A stretch of 7,958 nt of DNA from Peptococcaceae bacterium. GTDB lineage: Bacteria; Bacillota; Desulfotomaculia; Desulfotomaculales; Desulfocucumaceae. Made by a program: the position numbers and the translations under genes. Below, in pieces: positions 1 through 4,412 of this stretch; within the stretch, counting starts at the first letter, position 1; every line of letters begins with the position of its first letter. Under the pieces are notes generated by a model. That model was not told where the DNA came from. It did not search any database and was given only the letters and a program-made list of their open reading frames with translations. The stretch covers positions 1 through 7,958 of the forward strand of contig JAAXTT010000065.1 of NCBI GenBank assembly GCA_013336365.1. Direction: 5' to 3'.

Positions 1-117
1 TTTTGCTATTTCCTTGGTGGAGATGTCATGGATACCGTATTCATCAATAACATCAATTGTTGTGTAAATAATTTTTTGTTTCCTGTGCAATATAGAGTTA
101 ATTGGCTTCGCCTCCAT
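1..117 (-). CDS. TetR-family transcriptional regulator, N-terminal part only
   Basis: Only the first 39 codons lie in the window; the rest runs off the left edge. The peptide begins MEAKPINSILHRKQ and continues through IDVIDEYGIHDISTKEIAK. This is the usual start of a TetR DNA-binding domain: helix 1 with a basic residue and alternating Ile/Leu, a Gly at the turn, then the S/T-T/K-x-x-I-A-K entry into the helix-turn-helix. TetR proteins are cytoplasmic dimeric repressors that bind short dyads, often in front of their own gene. Here a consensus promoter and a dyad lie directly upstream, which suggests autoregulation. The start is somewhat uncertain: ATG at 117 has no Shine-Dalgarno sequence at normal distance, and an in-frame TTG four codons upstream, inside the dyad, is an alternative. 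Ligand and target genes cannot be judged because the C-terminal domain is missing. Confidence 0.82.
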   Translation of the reverse strand, partial: MEAKPINSILHRKQKIIYTTIDVIDEYGIHDISTKEIAK

Positions 118-118
118 G

Positions 119-134
119 GTGAGTAACAACTCAC
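119..134 (-). promoter_or_regulatory. Operator-like dyad ahead of the tetR-type gene
   Basis: GTGAGT (119-124) and ACTCAC (129-134) form a perfect 6-bp inverted repeat around AACA, ending one base before the start codon of the TetR-type gene and just downstream of its promoter. TetR-type repressors often bind such dyads to shut off their own gene. In the transcript the same bases would form a short hairpin where a ribosome binding site is expected. The role as operator is inferred. Confidence 0.55.
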
Positions 135-145
135 TTCATATAAAG

Positions 146-174
146 ATTATATTCAGAGGGTGTTTTTTTGTCAA
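146..174 (-). promoter_or_regulatory. Consensus sigma-A promoter of the tetR-type gene
   Basis: Read on the minus strand, TTGACA (169-174) and TATAAT (146-151) are separated by exactly 17 bases, a perfect match to the vegetative sigma-70/sigma-A consensus. Transcription should start near 139, giving a leader of only about 22 nt before the ATG at 117. A promoter this strong in front of a repressor gene fits a gene normally held down by its own product at the adjacent dyad. Confidence 0.85.
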
Positions 175-188
175 TATCTTTTTCTTTC

Positions 189-233
189 AAAAAAAAAGCC
201 TCAAAGAGATATGAACACTCTCTTCAAGGCTTT
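189..233 (-). terminator. Rho-independent terminator of the zinc-ribbon gene
   Basis: Arms AAAGCCT (195-201) and AGGCTTT (227-233) pair over 7 bp. After a 2x2 internal loop, AAGAGA (204-209) pairs with TCTCTT (219-224), with a 9-nt loop. On the minus strand the hairpin is followed by nine T residues (189-197, partly within the stem). It lies 46 bp after the stop codon of the zinc-ribbon gene and just before the TetR-type promoter, so it separates the two units. Confidence 0.85.
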
Positions 234-279
234 ATTCACCCATACTTATTGACTAAATTAGCATTTTTCATAACAACGA

Positions 280-444
280 TTATTTATCAAGTCTTTTGGA
301 AACAATACTTTCCACCACCGAATGGTCGCAGGATTTAGGTCCTTTGATCACTTGAAGGTAACAATCCTCACATAATTTTTTTCCATTATAAACATACTCA
401 TCATCATCCTCAGTCAAGGCAGAATTACAAGCATCACAATTCAT
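280..444 (-). CDS. Small zinc-ribbon protein, 54 residues
   Basis: The ORF gives a 54-residue acidic/basic mixed protein. C3-x2-C6 and C25-x2-C28 form a four-cysteine knuckle pair expected to bind one zinc ion (or possibly another metal). Between them lies an acidic stretch EDDDE (12-16) followed by YVYNGKKLCEDC. After the second knuckle comes GPKSCDHS with a fifth cysteine (C39) and a histidine (H41). From memory, this layout resembles small zinc-ribbon proteins of clostridia and deltaproteobacteria whose tail reads P-K-x-C-D-P-W; here the P-W is replaced by H-S. AAGGAGG at 453-459, 8 nt before the ATG, makes this a convincing gene despite its size, and it has its own promoter-like -10 and terminator. 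It probably acts in the cytoplasm, since no signal peptide or membrane segment is seen. Its function is unknown; metal storage, protein or nucleic-acid binding are all possible. Confidence 0.85.
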   Translation of the reverse strand: MNCDACNSALTEDDDEYVYNGKKLCEDCYLQVIKGPKSCDHSVVESIVSKRLDK

Positions 445-452
445 ATATGAAA

Positions 453-459
453 CCTCCTT
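453..459 (-). promoter_or_regulatory. Ribosome binding site of the zinc-ribbon gene
   Basis: A full AAGGAGG on the minus strand, 8 nt before the ATG at 444. It fixes the start codon and is the main evidence that this short ORF is translated. Confidence 0.88.
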
Positions 460-481
460 AATCTATAAAAATAATACTTTA

Positions 482-487
482 ATTATA
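482..487 (-). promoter_or_regulatory. Probable -10 element of the zinc-ribbon gene
   Basis: TATAAT on the minus strand at 482-487 would start transcription near 475, about 30 nt before the ATG at 444. No convincing -35 box lies 16-18 bases upstream, so the promoter may be weak, activator-dependent or read by another sigma factor. Confidence 0.5.
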
Positions 488-523
488 CCCTTAAGAATGT
501 CCTAATTGCACTTGTAATATCTT

Positions 524-556
524 AAAAAAATCTTAAATCTACTAAAAAATTCTAAG
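524..556 (-). terminator. Weak terminator candidate after the DUF362 gene
   Basis: On the minus strand CTTA-G-AAT pairs with ATT-TAAG (arms about 549-556 and 532-538, with one bulged base), followed by a run of seven T residues (524-530). The stem is short and AT-only, so termination would be partial at best. Read-through from the DUF362 gene into the zinc-ribbon gene is possible. Confidence 0.3.
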
Positions 557-570
557 ATAGCAAACTATGT

Positions 571-1713
571 TTATTTCCTGAGTAAAATTTTTCTTATTAT
601 GGGTACCTTCAAATCAATTGCACTTTCAGGGCAAAGCTCTTGACAGCAAAAGCAGCGAATACAATTTTTGTACATATGTCTGGGGGGTTTATCCCTGTTG
701 TCATCTTGCCAATTTACTGCCTTTGGTATTACCGGACACATTTTTACACAAATTCCACATTTTATACATTTATCTGTATCAATTACTGGCTTGGGAACAA
801 TTGCATTTCTCAGCATATTGAGAGTTTTTCTTGGCTTATATGAAATGAGAGGCTCTCTTTTTACATTAAAATCAGAACTAGTAAAACTTTCCAGTGGATC
901 TCCCAGCAATTCAATGTCATCTTCCAAATAAGTTCCCAGACCGGCTCTATGTCCTGCAACTATAGTCGGAACATATTGGGGTTCCAAATTCACGATTCTA
1001 CAGACTGTTGCATCTAAGGCAACAGGATCAGTGGATAACAATACTATCTTCATATTAAACGGTCGCCCACCTCTGGGACCATTGCCCTCCATGGCCATTA
1101 TTCCATCCATTACATATAATCTTGGCTTTATATATCGGTTTATATCCACCAGCATATTAGCAAAGCTTTCTATGTCCGGGAGCTTCACATGAAATTCCCC
1201 TTTAAGGGTTCCTGGAATACAGCCAAATTGATTTTTGATTGCACCGGTCATTTTGGCAAAACCATGGGTCTTTAGCTTGGCTATACTGATAACCCCTTCA
1301 GCCTCAAGAACTCCTTTGGCAATAGTCAGCCTCTTATTTTGGATTGCCTGAGGAAAGGACACTTCCTCCCCGTTAACAAAATCTGCCAATTCAATAGACA
1401 TCTGATTGGCAACCTCTGCAATGCCAGTTTTTCTGGCCACTGAACCGGGACTTTGGAAGGCAGGTGAATCTCCATAAGAAAGTATGGCTCCGGCTCTTTG
1501 AAAAACATCAGCAACCGCCCTAAATACCATCGGATGAGTAGTTACACATTTTTCCGGAGAATCAGCAGATAATAGATTGGGTTTTAGCAATATTTTCTCA
1601 CCTGATGTGATAAATATACCCGGCCCTCCTAAAAGATCAACAGCCTTAATTACTACCGCCCTTACTTTTTCATAGTCATAGCTGTCACACCTAAGAATAA
1701 CTACCTTAGACAT
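571..1713 (-). CDS. DUF362 domain protein with two C-terminal [4Fe-4S] ferredoxin motifs
   Basis: The 380-residue protein has a DUF362 domain over about residues 1-295, seen in KPNLL (44-48), KLKTHGFAKMTGAIKNQFG (146-164) and DGIMAMEGNGPRGG (203-216). A bacterial ferredoxin module of two CxxCxxCxxxCP motifs follows: C316/C319/C322/C326 and C351/C354/C357/C361, which should hold two [4Fe-4S] clusters. The second motif carries an extra cysteine (C356), a feature I recall from other DUF362 ferredoxins. There is no signal peptide or membrane segment, so it is cytoplasmic. The reaction is not firmly known for this subfamily; a redox role for the clusters is likely, but substrate and partner cannot be read from the sequence. 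Start: ATG at 1713, preceded by GAGGTGA (1717-1723). It stands between a strong upstream terminator and a weak downstream one, so it is probably mostly monocistronic. Confidence 0.93.
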   Translation of the reverse strand: MSKVVILRCDSYDYEKVRAVVIKAVDLLGGPGIFITSGEKILLKPNLLSADSPEKCVTTHPMVFRAVADVFQRAGAILSYGDSPAFQSPGSVARKTGIAEVANQMSIELADFVNGEEVSFPQAIQNKRLTIAKGVLEAEGVISIAKLKTHGFAKMTGAIKNQFGCIPGTLKGEFHVKLPDIESFANMLVDINRYIKPRLYVMDGIMAMEGNGPRGGRPFNMKIVLLSTDPVALDATVCRIVNLEPQYVPTIVAGHRAGLGTYLEDDIELLGDPLESFTSSDFNVKREPLISYKPRKTLNMLRNAIVPKPVIDTDKCIKCGICVKMCPVIPKAVNWQDDNRDKPPRHMYKNCIRCFCCQELCPESAIDLKVPIIRKILLRK

Positions 1714-1735
1714 GCTTCACCTCATCTGAAATGAC

Positions 1736-1741
1736 ATTATA
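1736..1741 (-). promoter_or_regulatory. Possible -10 element of the DUF362 gene
   Basis: TATAAT on the minus strand directly abuts the T-tract of the upstream terminator and would give a leader of about 16 nt containing the ribosome binding site. No good -35 exists at 16-18 bases; a TTGACA inside the terminator hairpin (1771-1776) is 29 bases away, too far. The alternative is leak-through of the terminator. Confidence 0.3.
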
Positions 1742-1742
1742 T

Positions 1743-1788
1743 AAAAAAACAAAGGGTTATTGACTTTGAATGTCAAAAACCCTTTGTT
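1743..1788 (-). terminator. Strong Rho-independent terminator after the SIMPL gene
   Basis: Arms AACAAAGGGTT (1748-1758) and AACCCTTTGTT (1778-1788) pair over 11 bp. After one A-A mismatch, TTGAC (1760-1764) pairs with GTCAA (1772-1776), leaving a 7-nt loop. On the minus strand seven T residues follow (1743-1749). It begins 12 bp past the SIMPL stop codon and ends that transcription unit before the DUF362 gene. Confidence 0.92.
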
Positions 1789-1799
1789 GCAGTGCGTTA

Positions 1800-2546
1800 T
1801 TATTTTACCAAAAATTCTGCATTTACTACTGAGGTTATTTCCTTCTCTTTTGAGCTGGTATCATTTATGCCATAATCAGAAACTTCATTTGAGAAGGGTG
1901 CAGTAATTTGGAATACTCCCATTTTAGAGGATCTTAAACCTACAATCCTGCTTCCACTGTTTTCCACCAACATTTCGGCGCGTCTTCTTGCATCCTTAGA
2001 GGCTTCGGCAAGCATATCTATCTTTAAATCATTGAGCTTTGTGTAGAAATATCTGGGGGGCTGAGATTGAAACTGCACACCCTGGTCAAGAAGCTCGGTA
2101 GATGCCCGAGAAATTTCCTCGATTTTATTAACATCCTTCGATTTGATCTCGATACTCTGGGTTAACCTATAGCCAATAATAACATTTGAATACATGCCGT
2201 TTGCGTTGATTTCATTAACTTCCATTGTGTTAATTGAAGAAACAACTATGTCTTTTTCTGCTATTCCCTTAGCTTTTAAATAGGCCTTAACCTTAATCAA
2301 ATCCTGGCTTAGGGATGAATATGCTTCAGAAAGCTGCGGTGATTGGACCGAAAAAATTCCCTGCCAAACAATAGAATCTGAAGTAATCTGTTTCTTGGCA
2401 GCACCGGTCACAGCGATAGTGTTTTTGCTTCGGGTATAATTATTTACTGTGTTGGCCAGAATCAAGGTGCAAACAATCATTGCCAGTCCTACAATAACCG
2501 CAATGACTGTTAGGGAGAAATTTTTGTTAAACTCAGAAAAATTCAT
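1800..2546 (-). CDS. SIMPL-domain (DUF541) membrane-anchored protein
   Basis: The 248-residue protein starts with a short polar stretch, then one hydrophobic segment at about residues 10-32 (TVIAVIVGLAMIVCTLILA). There is no clear signal-peptidase site, so it is probably an N-terminal anchor with the rest outside the cytoplasmic membrane. From about residue 42 the sequence follows the SIMPL/DUF541 pattern: NTIAVTGAAKK at the start, the DIVVSSINTMEV segment and IGYRLTQSIEI in the middle, then a long helix with LAEASKDARRRAEML. The family includes BP26 of Brucella, YggE of E. coli and similar Gram-positive surface proteins; its biochemical role is not settled, with links to envelope stress suggested. 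Start: ATG at 2546, preceded by AAAGGGGG (2553-2560) at 6 nt. It lies 66 bp after the ABC-F gene on the same strand without a clear terminator or promoter between, so the two may be co-transcribed. Confidence 0.9.
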   Translation of the reverse strand: MNFSEFNKNFSLTVIAVIVGLAMIVCTLILANTVNNYTRSKNTIAVTGAAKKQITSDSIVWQGIFSVQSPQLSEAYSSLSQDLIKVKAYLKAKGIAEKDIVVSSINTMEVNEINANGMYSNVIIGYRLTQSIEIKSKDVNKIEEISRASTELLDQGVQFQSQPPRYFYTKLNDLKIDMLAEASKDARRRAEMLVENSGSRIVGLRSSKMGVFQITAPFSNEVSDYGINDTSSKEKEITSVVNAEFLVK

Positions 2547-2559
2547 TGGAAACCCCCTT

Positions 2560-2592
2560 TAATATTAATATAGTGTCAGACGATTAATATTA
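2560..2592. repeat. Inverted repeat upstream of the SIMPL gene
   Basis: TAATATTAAT (2560-2569) and ATTAATATTA (2583-2592) are perfect 10-bp arms around a 13-base centre. The inner edge touches the first base of the SIMPL ribosome binding site. No T-run follows, so it is not a normal terminator. It could be an operator or a leader hairpin, but because the arms are pure A/T chance cannot be excluded. Confidence 0.45.
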
Positions 2593-2612
2593 GCCTTTGT
2601 TCCCTCAACCAA

Positions 2613-4238
2613 CTATACTGTGTGCATTTCTTTTCGAAGGAGCTTAATCTCTTCATCCTCGATATATTCATCAAAGGTCATCATTTTGTCAATTATGCCT
2701 TTGGGAGTTATTTCAATGATTCTGTTTGCAACAGTGTGTACAAACTGATGGTCATGAGATACAAAAAGTGCGGTGCCATCAAATTCAATCATCCCATTGT
2801 TCAAAGCAGTTATAGACTCTAGATCCAGGTGATTTGTTGGTTCATCTAAAAGAATTACATTTGAACCGCTGAGCATCATTCTGGCCAACATGCAACGAAC
2901 CTTTTCTCCACCGGACAATACCTTAGCTTCCTTCTGGGATTCCTCGCCGGAGAAAAGCATTCTGCCCAAAAAACCTCTGACAAAAGTTTCATCCTGATCC
3001 GATGAGTACTGGCGCATCCAGTCAACAAGATTAAGCTCCACTCCATCAAAATATGAAGAATTATCTCTGGGGAAATAGGCCTGTGAGGTTGTAACTCCCC
3101 AAATAACTTCCCCTGAATCTGCCTCCATCTCTCCCATTAGAACTTGGAAAAGAGTTGTCTTTGCTAACTCCATTGGACCAACAAAGGCTATCTTATCGCC
3201 CTTGTTGACCATGAAATCAATATTTTCCAGGATTTTTTCTCCTTCAATTGTTTTGCAAAGCATCTCTACTGTAAGTATTTCTCGGCCCGCTTCTCTCTCA
3301 GGCTTAAAGTTTATATAGGGATACTTTCTCGAGGACGGCCTTATATCCTCCAAGGTTAATTTTTCCAGCTGCTTCTTTCTGGAGGTTGCCTGCTTTGCCT
3401 TGGAGGCATTGGAGCTGAATCGAGCGATAAACTTCTCCAAATCCTTGCGTTTTTCATCAATTTTTTTGTTTTGATCCCTAACTAATTGAAGTGCCAGCTG
3501 GCTTGATTCATACCAGAAATCATAGTTGCCTACAAACATCTGAATTTTGCCAAAATCAATATCGGCAATATGAGTACAAACTTGATTTAAAAAGTGCCGA
3601 TCATGAGATACTACAATTACAGTACTATGGTCATCCAATTTTAAAAGAAAATTCTCCAGCCAAATTATAGATTCAATATCCAAATGGTTTGTCGGCTCAT
3701 CTAAAAGCAGATTATTCGGTTTGCCAAACAAGGCCTGAGCCAATAAAACCCTGACCTTCTCACTGCCATCCAAATCCTTCATTTTCTTTTCGTGAATATC
3801 TCTCATTATGCCCAAACCGATCAAAAGCTCTGCAGCCTCCGATTCAGCTTCCCAGCCATTCAACTCTCCAAATTCTCCCTCTAATTCTGCAGCCCTCATC
3901 CCATCATTGTCATTGAAATCAGGCTTGGCATAAAGCAAATCTTTTTCCTTCATTATATCGTATAATCTTTGATGCCCCATAATCACAGTTTCCAGAACTT
4001 CAAATTCATCAAATTCAAAGTGATCCTGTTTCAATATAGCCATTCTCTCATTGGCAGGTATTATGACATCTCCCTTGCTGGGTTCTATGTCCCCTGAGAG
4101 TATTTTAAGAAAGGTTGACTTTCCTGACCCGTTGGCTCCAATAAGTCCATAACAATTCCCCGGGGTGAACTTGATATTTACATCCTCAAACAATGCCCTC
4201 TTACCAAAACGCAGGGTAATACCACTTGTACTAATCAT
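2613..4238 (-). CDS. ABC-F ATPase of the YbiT/YkpA type
   Basis: The 541-residue protein has two ATP-binding cassettes, no membrane segment, and the ABC-F linker between them (about 242-320, charged, with FSSNASKAKQATSRKKQ). Its length and order closely match E. coli YbiT and B. subtilis YkpA. ABC-F proteins bind ribosomes near the E site and use ATP to adjust translation; some give antibiotic resistance, but the YbiT group is not generally a resistance group. NBD1 has a normal Walker A (GANGSGKST, 34-42), a degenerate signature (LDGSE, 156-160), Walker B with catalytic E181 and switch H212. NBD2 has a degenerate Walker A (GPMELAKTT, 354-362, Gly to Ala before the Lys), a normal signature (LSGGE, 441-445), E466 and H495. 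From memory, the AKTT and DGSE/NGSE variants occur in other YkpA-type proteins, while the Met at 356 in place of Asn looks unusual. Start: ATG at 4238 with AAGGA (4246-4250). It is divergent from the sensor kinase gene. Confidence 0.95.
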   Translation of the reverse strand: MISTSGITLRFGKRALFEDVNIKFTPGNCYGLIGANGSGKSTFLKILSGDIEPSKGDVIIPANERMAILKQDHFEFDEFEVLETVIMGHQRLYDIMKEKDLLYAKPDFNDNDGMRAAELEGEFGELNGWEAESEAAELLIGLGIMRDIHEKKMKDLDGSEKVRVLLAQALFGKPNNLLLDEPTNHLDIESIIWLENFLLKLDDHSTVIVVSHDRHFLNQVCTHIADIDFGKIQMFVGNYDFWYESSQLALQLVRDQNKKIDEKRKDLEKFIARFSSNASKAKQATSRKKQLEKLTLEDIRPSSRKYPYINFKPEREAGREILTVEMLCKTIEGEKILENIDFMVNKGDKIAFVGPMELAKTTLFQVLMGEMEADSGEVIWGVTTSQAYFPRDNSSYFDGVELNLVDWMRQYSSDQDETFVRGFLGRMLFSGEESQKEAKVLSGGEKVRCMLARMMLSGSNVILLDEPTNHLDLESITALNNGMIEFDGTALFVSHDHQFVHTVANRIIEITPKGIIDKMMTFDEYIEDEEIKLLRKEMHTV

Positions 4239-4285
4239 CGTTATTTCCTTCCCCTAAAATAAATATTTTCCCGTAACGAATATTG

Positions 4286-4313
4286 ATTTTATCACAAATC
4301 CAAGCTTTTTCAA
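4286..4313 (-). promoter_or_regulatory. Sigma-A-type promoter of the ABC-F gene
   Basis: On the minus strand TTGAAA (4308-4313, 5/6) and TAAAAT (4286-4291, 5/6) are 16 bases apart. Transcription would start near 4279, giving a leader of about 40 nt that includes AAGGA at 4246-4250. It probably drives ABC-F and, by read-through, the SIMPL gene. Confidence 0.6.
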
Positions 4314-4341
4314 AATATCCCTATCACAAGCAAAGTCGGAT

Positions 4342-4355
4342 AGATTAAATAATCT
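4342..4355. promoter_or_regulatory. Short dyad upstream of the kinase operon
   Basis: AGATTA (4342-4347) and TAATCT (4350-4355) form a perfect 6-bp inverted repeat around AA. It overlaps the best, though poor, -35 candidate of the kinase gene (TTAAAT, 4345-4350, 17 bases before TATACT at 4368-4373). It may be a regulator binding site; this is inferred from position and symmetry only. Confidence 0.35.
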
Positions 4356-4361
4356 CGGCTA

Positions 4362-4395
4362 ATATGATATACTTATAAAAAATATTATATCATAT
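4362..4395. repeat. 10-bp inverted repeat just ahead of the kinase ribosome binding site
   Basis: ATATGATATA (4362-4371) and TATATCATAT (4386-4395) pair perfectly across a 14-base centre. The repeat covers candidate -10 sequences (TATGAT 4363-4368, TATACT 4368-4373) and ends 5 bp before GGGAGGG (4401-4407), the ribosome binding site of the kinase gene. It may serve as an operator over the promoter or, if transcription starts upstream, as a leader hairpin. The arms are mostly A/T. Confidence 0.45.
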
Positions 4396-4412
4396 CAGCT
4401 GGGAGGGTATTA

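Noticed and set aside
618..931. Three overlapping open frames on the plus strand
   Set aside because: They are antisense to the DUF362 gene, which has clear ferredoxin motifs in this stretch. No start signals or known motifs were seen.
1771..1776. TTGACA on the minus strand as -35 of a DUF362 promoter
   Set aside because: It is 29 bases from the only TATAAT and forms part of the terminator hairpin.
2547..2612. Terminator after the ABC-F gene
   Set aside because: The inverted repeat there has AT-only arms and no T-run, and it touches the next ribosome binding site, so I list it as a repeat rather than a terminator.
2613..4238. ABC-F gene as an antibiotic-resistance determinant
   Set aside because: Length, linker and motifs match the YbiT/YkpA housekeeping-like group rather than Vga, Lsa, Msr or OptrA types, and there is no leader-peptide attenuator upstream.
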